Shown: one piece after another, positions 34,775 to 44,206 of the stretch
How positions within the stretch are numbered: position 1 is the first letter of the stretch
Layout: each line of letters starts with the position of its first letter
NCBI GenBank assembly: GCA_002501065.1
Contig: DLRK01000199.1
Location: forward strand, 4,959 to 68,958
Direction: 5' to 3'
DNA: 64,000 nt
DNA from: Akkermansiaceae bacterium UBA7890
GTDB taxonomy: Bacteria; Verrucomicrobiota; Verrucomicrobiia; Verrucomicrobiales; Akkermansiaceae
The notes under the pieces: generated by a model
Database searches by the model: none
What the model was told of the DNA's origin: nothing
The model's input: only the letters and a program-made list of their open reading frames with translations
Made by a program: the position numbers and the translations under genes

Positions 34775-35527
34775 CTATCTCTTCGCCTTCTGCTGGATCT
34801 TCTCTGACTCCTTCGCTCCAATTTCGCGGACGAAGACGTTCCGCCACCGGATCTCGCCCCCGTGCGTCTGCAGCTGGATGGGACCCTTTTCGGGAAGCGC
34901 TCCCTTTTTGTTGAAATAGTTCTGCAGCCTGGCGTGATCGACCACCAACTTGCCGTTGAGATAAATGGTCACAATGTCTCCGGCCATGATGATGCGGAAG
35001 CTGTTCCACTGCCCCAAGGGCTTGTCGGCAAGAACGAGGGGATCCTTCCCGGGCCAGTTCTTGGGATTGTTCCAGAGTCCCCCCGATCCCTTGTCGGCAC
35101 CGATCTTCCACTTTCCACCCTCCTTGGTGTAATCCCAGATCTGCACCTGGGGGATACCCCGCAGATAGATCCCACTGTCAGCCTTGGCCACCGTCTTGTA
35201 TTCCAGCAACAACTCGAAGTCCCCGTAGTTCTTCTCCGTGCTCAGGTAGAGCCCGTGACCGTCATTAACCAGTTCATCACCTTCCACGCTCCAATGCTTC
35301 CTGATGTCCACCAGGCTCTTGGCCTTTTTTTCGGCCAGCTTTTCCGGGCTGAGAGCCATCCACTTGGCCGGGTCTTCGGTTCCAATCCCCCACCACCCGG
35401 TCAGATCCTTTCCGTTGAAGAGTGCGGCAAACCCCTTGGGCGGTTCCACCTCCGCACCCGCCGGAGGAGCCACGGGAAGGAGAAACGCCACAAGGGCAAG
35501 ACAAGTTGAGAGCGAGGTCAGTTTCAT
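34775..35527 (-). CDS. DUF1080 (3-keto-disaccharide hydrolase) family protein
   Basis: 250 residues with a Sec signal (about 1-25). The DUF1080 start GFAALFNGKDLTGWWG is followed by WSVEGDELVNDG, DFELLLEYKTVAKADSGIYLRG and IRWRNVFVREI, the typical order for this concanavalin-like fold. Some members hydrolyse 3-keto-glycosides made by a Gfo/Idh/MocA or other oxidoreductase, as established for a subset of the family; most PVC paralogues are untested. It is divergent from the second sulfatase gene, with 92 bases between starts. Confidence 0.9.
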   Translation of the reverse strand: MKLTSLSTCLALVAFLLPVAPPAGAEVEPPKGFAALFNGKDLTGWWGIGTEDPAKWMALSPEKLAEKKAKSLVDIRKHWSVEGDELVNDGHGLYLSTEKNYGDFELLLEYKTVAKADSGIYLRGIPQVQIWDYTKEGGKWKIGADKGSGGLWNNPKNWPGKDPLVLADKPLGQWNSFRIIMAGDIVTIYLNGKLVVDHARLQNYFNKKGALPEKGPIQLQTHGGEIRWRNVFVREIGAKESEKIQQKAKR

Positions 35528-35534
35528 GAATTTA

Positions 35535-35549
35535 CAGATTCGAAATCTG
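35535..35549. repeat. 15-base palindrome between DUF1080 and sulfatase genes
   Basis: CAGATT and AATCTG are separated by CGA, forming a perfect 6-bp-arm palindrome eight bases before the DUF1080 start in a divergent promoter region. It could be an operator. The half-site AATCTG also occurs twice just upstream of the GNAT gene. Short enough to be chance. Confidence 0.25.
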
Positions 35550-35619
35550 CTCCACTGTATTAGACCCCCGGCAAGTGGCTATTGCAAAATCTCCCTTCTC
35601 TCCCAGTATTCCTTCCCCC

Positions 35620-37407
35620 ATGCGCTTCTTCATCCTTTCTCTCTTCCTGGGCTCTGGATTCTGGGCTCCATGTTCTGCCGCCGGACGGCCCAACGTCGTC
35701 CTCGTCATCACCGATGACCAGGGTTACGGCGATCTCGGCTGCAACGGGCACCCCTGGGCCCGAACCCCCCACATCGACAAGCTCCACTCCGAGGCCGTGG
35801 CTCTCGACGATTACCACGTCGCCCCCACCTGCTCACCCACCCGCTGCGGTCTGCTTACCGGCCATTGGACCAACCGCACCGGCGTGTGGCACACCGTTAA
35901 TGGCAGATCCATGCTGCGCGAAAACGAGTTCACCCTCGGACAACTCCTCAAGGACAACGGCTATGCCACCGGCATGTTCGGGAAATGGCACCTCGGGGAC
36001 AACTTCCCCTACCGGCCCGAGGACCGTGGCTTCACCGAAGTCTACCGTCACGGCGGAGGAGGAGTGGGACAGACCCCCGATCTCTGGGACAACAACTACT
36101 TCGACGGGCGTTACTGGCACAATGGCAGGATCGTCCCCGCCAGGGGATTCTGCTCTGATGTCTTCTTCGACTTCGGAATCCGGTTCATCCGGGACTGTGC
36201 CAGGGAAAAGAAACCCTTCTTCGCCTACATCTGCACCAACGCCCCTCATGGCCCGCTCCACTGTCCCCAGAAGTACATGGACATGTATCCCGGCCGCAGC
36301 AAGGCCGAGCAGGCTTACTACGGGATGATCACCAATATCGACGACAACGTGGGACGTACCCGCAAGGTGCTCGCCGAGCTGGGTGTCGCCGACAACACCA
36401 TCTTCATCTTCACCACTGACAACGGCACCACGGTGGGACGCAACGTCTTCAACGCCGGAATGCGTGGCTCCAAGGGCAGCGAATACGACGGAGGACACCG
36501 CGTTCCCTTCCTTCTCCACTGGCCCGCGGGTAAGCTGACCGGGAAGCGCTCCGTCAAGACCCTCACTTCCTTTGTGGATATCGTCCCCACCCTTCTCGAT
36601 CTCTGCAACGCGAAGAAGACACCTGCCGGTCTCAAGTTTGACGGGGTGTCCATCAGGAGCCTCCTCTTCCAGGGCGACCACGACGGCTGGCCCGACCGCT
36701 TCCTCATCACCGATTCTCAGCGTGTGCGCGATCCCATCAAGTGGCGCAAGTCCGCCGTCATGTCCGAAGAGTGGCGCCTCATCAACGGGAAGGAGCTCTA
36801 CCAGATCGACAAGGACTCCGGCCAGAAGCTCGACGTCGCCTCGAAGTATCCCGAACAGGTGACCAGGATGCGCGCCTTCTACGAAAAGTGGTGGACTGAA
36901 CTCGAACCCACCTTCTCCCAGACCACCGAGATCTACCTCGGGCACAAGGATCATCCCCGGGTCTCACTCACCTCTCACGACTGGATCCAGGAACAGAATC
37001 CACCGTGGAACCAGGGTCACATCCGCCGCGGATCCGGAGCTAAAGACGGCAAGCACCCGGGCCACTGGGCGGTCAAGGTGGTAAAGAAGGGTAAATATTC
37101 CTTCGAACTACGTCGCTGGCCGGCGGAAGCGAACAAGCCCATCAATGCCGGACTGCCGGCCCTTCCCGATGTCCCCGGCTCCAGCAAGGCCTTCAGCGCC
37201 ATTCCAGGAAAAGCCTTCGCCTTCAAGACCGCTACCCTGCGCATCAACGGCAAGGACATCATCTCGGCACCGCTGGAGGGAGAGGAAACGAGCATCAAAC
37301 TCACCGCCGATCTCACTGTGGGCTCTCATCGCCTTGCCCCGGTCTTCCAGACTGCCGCTGGCAGTGAGCTGGGCGCCTACTACCTGATCGTAGAGCCTTC
37401 TCCCTGA
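35620..37407 (+). CDS. Sulfatase, formylglycine-dependent, with C-terminal jelly-roll-like extension
   Basis: 595 residues from the ATG at 35620, the start of a signal peptide (about 1-21). TDDQGYGDLG carries the Asp pair (D32, D33), and CSPTR the formylglycine Cys (C71). GKWHLGD and FTTDNGTT are the other metal/substrate motifs. The sulfatase core ends near residue 450; the extra 140 residues (SHDWIQEQ, GHWAVKVVKKGKYSFELRRWP, GSHRLAPVF) are beta-rich and resemble the C-terminal appendage of many PVC arylsulfatases. Likely periplasmic desulfation of sugars. Not adjacent to a maturase. Confidence 0.93.
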   Translation: MRFFILSLFLGSGFWAPCSAAGRPNVVLVITDDQGYGDLGCNGHPWARTPHIDKLHSEAVALDDYHVAPTCSPTRCGLLTGHWTNRTGVWHTVNGRSMLRENEFTLGQLLKDNGYATGMFGKWHLGDNFPYRPEDRGFTEVYRHGGGGVGQTPDLWDNNYFDGRYWHNGRIVPARGFCSDVFFDFGIRFIRDCAREKKPFFAYICTNAPHGPLHCPQKYMDMYPGRSKAEQAYYGMITNIDDNVGRTRKVLAELGVADNTIFIFTTDNGTTVGRNVFNAGMRGSKGSEYDGGHRVPFLLHWPAGKLTGKRSVKTLTSFVDIVPTLLDLCNAKKTPAGLKFDGVSIRSLLFQGDHDGWPDRFLITDSQRVRDPIKWRKSAVMSEEWRLINGKELYQIDKDSGQKLDVASKYPEQVTRMRAFYEKWWTELEPTFSQTTEIYLGHKDHPRVSLTSHDWIQEQNPPWNQGHIRRGSGAKDGKHPGHWAVKVVKKGKYSFELRRWPAEANKPINAGLPALPDVPGSSKAFSAIPGKAFAFKTATLRINGKDIISAPLEGEETSIKLTADLTVGSHRLAPVFQTAAGSELGAYYLIVEPSP

Positions 37408-37421
37408 GCAGCAATGACTTA

Positions 37422-37438
37422 GCGAGAAAGCTTCTCGC
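37422..37438. repeat. 17-base inverted repeat
   Basis: GCGAGAA and TTCTCGC flank AGC, 14 bases after the sulfatase stop and about 140 bases before the next gene. A 7-bp stem with a short loop and no T-run after it. It may be a transcript-end structure or a regulator site. Confidence 0.3.
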
Positions 37439-37575
37439 CCGAGTCTCCATGTGAAACAGTTGAACGAAATGAATGCCCCCGTAGCTTCGTATCCATATGC
37501 CGCCTGCGGGATTCTCCTCTTCAGATGACCGCCTGCCTCCGAACGGAACCCAACAAGCCCGAACCCTCCCGCACA

Positions 37576-39072
37576 ATGAAACACAAAACGATCCTTCCCG
37601 CTCCATCTCTCGCCGTGGGCATGGCCGCAACACTCACGCTTGCCCTGGGCAGCTCACTCGCCGCCCTGGCCGCCCCTGACGGCAAGTATCAGCCACTGCT
37701 GGACGCCCTCAACAAGAAGAAGCAGCATGCTCTCGTTGAGGCGGAGGAGGCGCAACTCCTCATCGCCGGCTACCAGGAGTTCCTGGCAGATCCGGAACTT
37801 CATACCGAAGAGGGTCCCGAACTCCGCAAGAGCCTCATCAAGGAGCGGGCCCGCTACAAGCAGCGACGCGCCCAGGCCGGGAGCATTCAGGTGGCCTTGC
37901 AGGGACTTCAGCGGATGCCCAATGACGAACATGTGACTCTTTCCTCATTACAGGGAGCCTACGCTGATCTCAATCAGCTCGCGGCCAGGGGCAAGGCGGC
38001 CTGGGATGAGGTCCTCGGCAACCGCGAAAGGTTCGTCAGGGACCTGGAACGAAAACATGAGGAGCACCTGCGCAATGCCCAGAATGCTCTGAACGAACTC
38101 AATGTGGAAGAACAGGCTGCACAGCTGCTCCTCAATTCCATCGATCCCAATCGGGGTGGCTCCTCCGACACGGAGTTCTTCGTTGCCCTCAAACTTCCGG
38201 CCATCAAGTCCGCGGTAGAACGCGGATTCCGGATCGCCCCCAACCCCAGGGATCCCAGGCGGCAGGCGCAGACGACTCTCATCGCCCTCATCGCCTACTC
38301 GCAGTATTTCTGGGATCACTACAGCGGAGCACGTTCGCTCCTGACGGAAGAGGAACTTCCCTCCGACCGTCAGCGCAACATATTCGGCGTCCCTGATGGC
38401 AAGGTGCTCACCAGCGACATGGTCACCCACAACAACAGTCACTTCTACTACCTCGCTCCGAAGGCCCGTGAGAGCTTCAACGCCAGGCTGAAAATGATCT
38501 GGGGCGAAGAGGCGGTGGCCGTCACCACCTGGAACCAGAAGTATGACGAGCAATTCGGCCGGGCCTGCAGGGGTCTCGCCACCGTGAGCGACGAACACCT
38601 CGTACCCAACCAGCAGGTCTTTGCTCTCCTGGAGAAGATCGAACTTCTCCTCAACGAACTCGATCTCGTCCACAAATCCATCAAGCACCTTGATTCCAGC
38701 TACCAGGCGCAACTGACAAAGGCCAAGCAGTTCGGTGATGAAGCACGGCTCTCTTCCGCGCACTACAACGCTGAAATCTGGAGTCGTGAGTCGAAGCAAC
38801 TGCTGCGTGGATTCGAAAAGAGCACGACCCTCCTCTCCCAACAGCTCAAGGCTTCCTCGGAGAGCAACTGGATTCCGGACGCCCGCGGCATCTCAGAGAG
38901 TGCCCTGATCATCTCCAAGGCCCAGAAACGCTTCTATGCGGTGCGCAAGGTGAAAAGCGAACTCAAGAAATTGCTGGCCCCCCGGGATCCCCTCCCGGCG
39001 TCCACCGAGCCCGAGCGGGACACAACTCCCGCTCCTCTTCCCGAGCTCCCGGAAGACGATCCGCCACTTTAG
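37576..39072 (+). CDS. Exported coiled-coil-rich protein of unknown function
   Basis: 498 residues from the ATG at 37576, which leads a Sec signal (about 1-32, ending LAALAAP). The mature part is almost all charged helix: repeated E/K/Q/L heptad-like stretches (HALVEAEEAQLLIAGYQEF, NAQNALNELNVEEQAAQ, KIELLLNELDLVHKSIKHLD). The middle has an aromatic stretch (LIALIAYSQYFWDHYSG, TSDMVTHNNSHFYYLAPKARE) suggesting a compact domain. The C-terminus is Pro/Asp/Glu rich. I do not recognise a family. It stands alone, convergent with the PVC dehydrogenase gene. A periplasmic structural or scaffolding role is only a guess. Confidence 0.75.
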   Translation: MKHKTILPAPSLAVGMAATLTLALGSSLAALAAPDGKYQPLLDALNKKKQHALVEAEEAQLLIAGYQEFLADPELHTEEGPELRKSLIKERARYKQRRAQAGSIQVALQGLQRMPNDEHVTLSSLQGAYADLNQLAARGKAAWDEVLGNRERFVRDLERKHEEHLRNAQNALNELNVEEQAAQLLLNSIDPNRGGSSDTEFFVALKLPAIKSAVERGFRIAPNPRDPRRQAQTTLIALIAYSQYFWDHYSGARSLLTEEELPSDRQRNIFGVPDGKVLTSDMVTHNNSHFYYLAPKARESFNARLKMIWGEEAVAVTTWNQKYDEQFGRACRGLATVSDEHLVPNQQVFALLEKIELLLNELDLVHKSIKHLDSSYQAQLTKAKQFGDEARLSSAHYNAEIWSRESKQLLRGFEKSTTLLSQQLKASSESNWIPDARGISESALIISKAQKRFYAVRKVKSELKKLLAPRDPLPASTEPERDTTPAPLPELPEDDPPL

Positions 39073-39147
39073 GTCCCAGCGACCGGCAGGGAAAGAACCT
39101 CCCATCCCTGCTCCCGGCAGGCCGCGAAAGGGGATCTGCCCGAGCAA

Positions 39148-42054
39148 CTAGGACCTGATAAAGGAGATCAGGTCCGCCAGGTCCTGCTGGGAAAGACCTG
39201 CCTCCAGCCCCTCCGGCATGAGAGAGAGGTTGACGCTCTTGAGGCTCTTGATGTCACTGCGCAGGATCGCCTTGGTGGTCCCGTCGGGAACCTTGAAGGT
39301 GATGCTGACCGCGTTCTCGGAAGCGAGGAGACCGAAGAGAAACTCCCCGCTCTTCAGTTCGCAGTTGTAGGCGTGGAACCCCGGCTGGATGTCACGATTA
39401 GGGTTGAGGATACCGACCAGGAGTTTCTCGGGAGGGTGCTCCCTGACGGATCTGAGATCGGGGCCAACCTCCCGGCCCTCCTTCCCGTGCCGGTGACAGG
39501 CCAGACACAATCTGCGATAAACCACCCGTCCCTTCACCCCATCACCTTCCAGGCTCAACGCCGTTCGAAAATTCTCCACCACCTTCTCCCGGACAGGTGA
39601 AGACACGTTCTTCAGCAGATCGGAAGCCATCGTTCGAATTCCTTCATCGGGATGCTGGCGGAGCCGCAGGCGCCGGGTCGCATCAAGGTCGGCCAGCCTC
39701 ACCGTCCCGCCTTTCAGGGAAGCGAGCAGAGCCTCCGTCCACGCTACCTGTGAAAAGAGCTCATCCACCGCCCAGCCCCGACCGGCGGGTGAGAGTTGTG
39801 CCCACTTCTCCAGGAGAATTGCCGGCACTTCCTGAGCTCCCGTTCCACCCAGGACCGCGAGCACGACTTTCAATTCACCAGGAGGGGTGGCCGGGGAAAT
39901 GCGCCTCCCGAGAAACTCCATGGCAACCTCACGGGACCCCGGATGCCCGGCGAGCAGGGCAGCCGCCGCCAGACGATCCTCCATCCCCCCGGTCCCACCC
40001 GCAATCAGCGACCTTGCCCGCTCCAACAGGTCCACGTGCACGCGATTGAATTCCACGAGTGCGGCATCCTTGTCCTCCACAAGTTCCTTTAGTTGTCCTT
40101 GCCGGCTCCTCAGCAACCGATCGAGTTCCACGCAGAGAAACACAGTCTCGGCCTGCAAGGTGAGACGCGCCCTCTCAAAGACGGGAATCAGGAAGCGGAT
40201 GACTTCCTCCGATTTGCCCGCACGCAGGAGGACCTCGATGAGTGGCCGGGCCACCGCGCTCAAGGCCGGATCCCGGGACTCGCTCAGGGCGGCACACAGG
40301 TGATCGAGATGCGGCAGGGCGGAACTTAACGCCGCAATGGTGGCGAAAGGCTCCTTGTGATCCCGCAGAAGCAACCGCGCGAGGGCCCTTCCACAGTCCG
40401 CGGAGGGGGGAAAGGCACCAATCGAGAAGGCCAATTGCATCCGCACTCCGGGATCCCGGTCGTCAACCAGCTGCAAGGCCGCCGCCACCACCGGGGGACT
40501 GGCGTGACCTTCCGCCAAGCGCAGGGCGTTTTCCCGGACCCCGGCCTGGCGACCGTCCAGTCCCTTGATCAGCTCGTCCTCCCCAAGCGCCCCCATCCCG
40601 TCCAGCACTCCCAGCGCATGTGGAATTGTCTCCGCCAGGTCCGCCTCGTCCACCAAGGCACGCACCAGTGGGAGCACAGCCCTGTCGTTTCTCCACAAAA
40701 GTTCCTGCTGAGCCTTGTCGCGAACCCAGCCGTTGGGAGAACGCAGCCCGGCCACGAGATCCGGGGGATCGAGTCCGGCCAGGCGCGGAATATCACGCGG
40801 GGCATGCCCGATCCGCCGCACCCGGTAGATCCGACCCCGGTCCTCTCCGTGACGATAGAACGGCAGGAGCTCCTCCTTCCCTTTCTGGGGAAGCCACTGC
40901 GGATGCTCGATTATGTAGCGGTAGATGTCGGCCACCCAGAGACCACCGTCGGGTCCGGTCCGCACCATCACCGGTCGGCACCAGCGATCGCTGCTCGCAA
41001 AGAAGTCAGGCTCCTTCTCCTTTCCTGCCCGCCGTGCCTTGAAGGTGACTCCTGATCGTTCCAGGGCAAGCCGCTGGACCACGTTATGAAACGGCTCGCA
41101 GGAAAACCCATTGATCGTGCCTTTCTCGAAAAGGAAATGGTCACGGTAAATCATCCCGCTGCAGGCCGAGGTATAGTGGCCCGACTGCTCGAAGCTGTGA
41201 TAGCGCTTCTGCAACTTACTTGCCGGGTAGACCGGCGGGTTGAGTGGACCAGGCAACTGCACCCGACCGTCCGGCGCAGCGAGGTGCGGATTGCGCCGCA
41301 GGTAATGGTCCGGCAGAACGTAGTGCCAGAGCGGCCGGGAGTTCTGCGTACCGAACCAGCGCCCCCAGTCGTCCCGGTTCCGCCCGAATTGCGACGGACC
41401 ACTCTGTGGCTCCACCACCCCGGTGTCCGGATGAAAGCGGAAATCGCGACTCCCCACCTTGATCTCGCTCTTGTTGCGGGTGGAACGGACCACGGTGGAT
41501 GACGCGTGCTTGCCATGGTGCCCGCCCGCCGCCACATAAACCCAGTTGTCCAGGCCCCAGCGCAGTCCATTCGCCCGGAGTTGCTGATTGCCCTCTGAAA
41601 GCCCGGTGAGGAGCACTTCCCGCTCGTCCGAAACGCCATCTCCGTCCCTGTCCCGCAGGAAGATCACATCCGGAGCAGAGGTCACGATGACCCCGTTACG
41701 CCAGGTGAGAATTCCATTGGGAAAATTGAGCCCGTCGGCAAAGAGAGTGGAATGGTCATAGCGACCGTCCAGATCACGATCCTCGAGGAGCCGGACGCGA
41801 CCACCGGCCTGCCCCTTTCCGTCCAACCCCAGCGGATAATCCGCCATCTCCACCACGAACAGGCGCCCTCTGGTGTCCCAGTCGAAAGCTACCGGATCCT
41901 TCACATGCGGCTCTGCTGCCATCAACTCCACCACGAAACCGTCCGGAACATGGATGCTCCTGAGTCCCTCCGCCAGTCCCAGTGGGGGCGAGTCCGGGCC
42001 GGCCAGGGCTGGCCCGGCCAGGAAAAAGGCGACCAGCAAAGGGTGACGGATCAT
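39148..42054 (-). CDS. PVC-type heme-binding dehydrogenase with HEAT repeats and cytochrome c domain
   Basis: 968 residues from the ATG at 42054; a TTG two codons earlier also fits. Sec signal about 1-18. The N-terminal beta-propeller matches the PVC membrane-bound dehydrogenase family (TIGR02604): GFVVELMAAEPHVKDPVAFDWDTRGRLFVVEM, NGLRWGLDNWVYVA, DGGLWVADIYRY. The middle (about 440-800) is helical and HEAT-like. The C-terminus is a cytochrome c domain with CLACH followed by GREVGPDLRSV, and SGEFLFGLLASENAVSITFKVPDG, which is the usual heme-domain insert. It probably oxidises a sugar or alcohol in the periplasm and passes electrons to the heme; cofactor and substrate are unproven. Confidence 0.92.
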   Translation of the reverse strand: MIRHPLLVAFFLAGPALAGPDSPPLGLAEGLRSIHVPDGFVVELMAAEPHVKDPVAFDWDTRGRLFVVEMADYPLGLDGKGQAGGRVRLLEDRDLDGRYDHSTLFADGLNFPNGILTWRNGVIVTSAPDVIFLRDRDGDGVSDEREVLLTGLSEGNQQLRANGLRWGLDNWVYVAAGGHHGKHASSTVVRSTRNKSEIKVGSRDFRFHPDTGVVEPQSGPSQFGRNRDDWGRWFGTQNSRPLWHYVLPDHYLRRNPHLAAPDGRVQLPGPLNPPVYPASKLQKRYHSFEQSGHYTSACSGMIYRDHFLFEKGTINGFSCEPFHNVVQRLALERSGVTFKARRAGKEKEPDFFASSDRWCRPVMVRTGPDGGLWVADIYRYIIEHPQWLPQKGKEELLPFYRHGEDRGRIYRVRRIGHAPRDIPRLAGLDPPDLVAGLRSPNGWVRDKAQQELLWRNDRAVLPLVRALVDEADLAETIPHALGVLDGMGALGEDELIKGLDGRQAGVRENALRLAEGHASPPVVAAALQLVDDRDPGVRMQLAFSIGAFPPSADCGRALARLLLRDHKEPFATIAALSSALPHLDHLCAALSESRDPALSAVARPLIEVLLRAGKSEEVIRFLIPVFERARLTLQAETVFLCVELDRLLRSRQGQLKELVEDKDAALVEFNRVHVDLLERARSLIAGGTGGMEDRLAAAALLAGHPGSREVAMEFLGRRISPATPPGELKVVLAVLGGTGAQEVPAILLEKWAQLSPAGRGWAVDELFSQVAWTEALLASLKGGTVRLADLDATRRLRLRQHPDEGIRTMASDLLKNVSSPVREKVVENFRTALSLEGDGVKGRVVYRRLCLACHRHGKEGREVGPDLRSVREHPPEKLLVGILNPNRDIQPGFHAYNCELKSGEFLFGLLASENAVSITFKVPDGTTKAILRSDIKSLKSVNLSLMPEGLEAGLSQQDLADLISFIRS

Positions 42055-42276
42055 CGCCAAAAGCTAACCAATCCCACCGACTGCCGCAAGCATGCTGACA
42101 GGTCTCCCGCTCCAACCGGATTCTGTCCACCAGGAAGCCAGACCGCATGTTTATCACATCCGGATACCCTGAAATCATCCAACCCTCCGACCATTCAGTT
42201 CACGCGGGAACCCAGAATCTTCTCCGTCCCCAAGAAATTGCTTCACCCTTCAACGCGAGCAGAGATCCTCTCAGCC

Positions 42277-43302
42277 ATGAGCAACAGCTACAACGTCGGC
42301 GTCATCGGATATGGCTGGGCTGCCACTGCCCACATCGAAGCGCTCAACAGCACCAGCCAGGGCAAGGTGACCGCGGTCTACTCCTCCCGCGACCTCGATC
42401 CCGCGGAACTGTCCGCCGCTCACGGGAGCGAAATCAAAGTCTACAACAAGGTGGAGGATCTCCTGGCCGACGACTCCATCGACGTGATCGACATCACCTC
42501 CTATCCGGCCCAGCACAGGGATCAGGCCATTGCAGCCGCCAGGGCGGGAAAGCAGGTCATCCTGGAGAAGCCCATCACCCTCAACCTCGAGGACGCCGAG
42601 GCCATCGAGGCTGCCTTCGAAGCCAATAACACCAGAAGCTGTGTCTGTTTCGAACTGCGGTTCATCTCCCAGCTCACCACCATCAAGTCCATCATCGAGG
42701 AGGGGCTCATCGGCGATATCCACTACGGTGAGATCGACTATTATCATGGAATCGGTCCGTGGTACGGACAGTATCGCTGGAACACCACCAGGGAGAATGG
42801 CGGCAGCTCGCTGCTCTCCGCCGGTTGCCACGCTTTGGACGCCCTCCTTCTCTGCATGGGGTCGGAGGTCGAGGAAGTCATGGCCTATAACGCACAGTCC
42901 ACCCACGAGATCTTTGCCAGATACGAGTATCCAACGACCACCACCACCATGCTGAAGTTCAGGAACGGCGCGGCAGGCAAGTGTGCCAGTGTGATCGACT
43001 GCTTCATGCCCTACTATTTCCACACCCAGCTCTGTGGCAGTGAAGGCAGCATCCTCGACGACAAGCTCTACTCATCAAAGCTTCATCTCCGCGACAAGGC
43101 CTGGACGAAACTGCCCGTGGCCCTCGCAGATTCAGGCGACGTCGCCGACCATCCCTACCAGGACCAGTTCCAGGCCTTCTTTGATGCTCTCGACAAGGAC
43201 GAACCCATGCCTCTCACCAGCTACCGCGACGCCCTGCAGACCTTCCGGGTGCTTTTCGCTGCCGACGAAAGTGCTGCCACCGGTCAACCGGTCAAACTCT
43301 AA
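42277..43302 (+). CDS. Gfo/Idh/MocA family oxidoreductase
   Basis: 341 residues from the ATG at 42277; the frame runs on upstream, but only this start gives the family N-terminus. The Rossmann motif GVIGYGWAATAH (residues 8-19) binds NAD(P); EKP at 97-99 is the family's conserved triplet; H185 and D188 in GCHALDAL are the catalytic pair. These enzymes oxidise or reduce sugars and cyclitols, often at C3. No signal peptide, so cytoplasmic. It begins a three-gene plus-strand run with a PIG-L deacetylase and a NagB-like protein, which points to an amino sugar or acylated sugar derivative as substrate. Confidence 0.93.
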   Translation: MSNSYNVGVIGYGWAATAHIEALNSTSQGKVTAVYSSRDLDPAELSAAHGSEIKVYNKVEDLLADDSIDVIDITSYPAQHRDQAIAAARAGKQVILEKPITLNLEDAEAIEAAFEANNTRSCVCFELRFISQLTTIKSIIEEGLIGDIHYGEIDYYHGIGPWYGQYRWNTTRENGGSSLLSAGCHALDALLLCMGSEVEEVMAYNAQSTHEIFARYEYPTTTTTMLKFRNGAAGKCASVIDCFMPYYFHTQLCGSEGSILDDKLYSSKLHLRDKAWTKLPVALADSGDVADHPYQDQFQAFFDALDKDEPMPLTSYRDALQTFRVLFAADESAATGQPVKL

Positions 43303-43370
43303 CCAGGCCTTCCCGGCGCAGGCCCTGCCCGCCACGGCCCGGATAACCAGCAACCCAGTAACAACCACCC

Positions 43371-44156
43371 GTGCGAAGCACCGCCCTCGCCATCTTCGCC
43401 CACCCCGATGACATCGAGTACTTCGGGGCCGGAACTCTTCTCCTCCTGAAGGAGGCCGGATTCGAAACGCACTACTTCAACCTCTCCACCGGCAATTGCG
43501 GATCGGTCGAAATGGATGCGGAGGAGACCCGTCGCGTTCGTCTCGAGGAAGCGAAAACTGCCGCCGATCTCCTCGGAGCCCACTTCCATCCGCCCATCTG
43601 CGATGATCTTGAGATCTTCTACGACCTGCCGACCCTGCGCAAGGTGGCTGGCGTGGTGCGGCAGGTGAAACCCTCCATCATTCTCACCCACCCCCCGCAG
43701 GACTACATGGAGGATCACACCAATACCTGTCGGCTGGCAGTGACTGCGGGGTTCACGCACGGCATGCCCAACTTCGTGACCGATCCGTCTTCCGACGACA
43801 CCTATCCGGAAGACGTTTTCATCTACCACTCCGTCCCCCACGGCCTCTGCGATCCGCTCCGCGTCGCTGCCCCCATCGAATCCTTCGTGGACACCTCCCC
43901 GGTCTTCGCGACCCAGCGCGAAGCCCTCGCCGCCCACGCCTCCCAGAAGGACTGGCTCGACCGGTCCCAGGGTGTCGACTCCTACCTCAGGGTCCTCGAC
44001 GATCTCGCCCTCAAGGTCGGCCAGCTTTCCGGCCGCTTCCGCCAGGCCGAAGGCTGGCGGCGTCACCTTCACCTCGGCTTCTCCGCCCACGACCAGGATC
44101 CCCTGACGGACATTCTGGGTGAGAGATACCTCCTCACCGGGAATTCAGGCTCCTGA
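43371..44156 (+). CDS. PIG-L (LmbE-like) zinc-dependent deacetylase
   Basis: 261 residues from a GTG start. AHPDD at residues 10-14 gives the zinc ligands (His, Asp, Asp), and ILTHPPQDYMEDHTNT the third His with the conserved HxxDYHxDH-like loop. PIG-L enzymes remove N-acetyl groups from GlcNAc-linked molecules such as mycothiol precursors, GlcNAc-PI and bacillithiol precursors. Its position 68 bases after the Gfo/Idh/MocA gene and 50 before the NagB-like gene suggests it deacetylates an N-acetylated sugar in the same pathway. Cytoplasmic. Confidence 0.93.
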   Translation: MRSTALAIFAHPDDIEYFGAGTLLLLKEAGFETHYFNLSTGNCGSVEMDAEETRRVRLEEAKTAADLLGAHFHPPICDDLEIFYDLPTLRKVAGVVRQVKPSIILTHPPQDYMEDHTNTCRLAVTAGFTHGMPNFVTDPSSDDTYPEDVFIYHSVPHGLCDPLRVAAPIESFVDTSPVFATQREALAAHASQKDWLDRSQGVDSYLRVLDDLALKVGQLSGRFRQAEGWRRHLHLGFSAHDQDPLTDILGERYLLTGNSGS

Positions 44157-44206
44157 CCATCCGGACCACCCCACCCGCCCTTCCTCTCTCAATCCCCTCA
44201 CCGACC

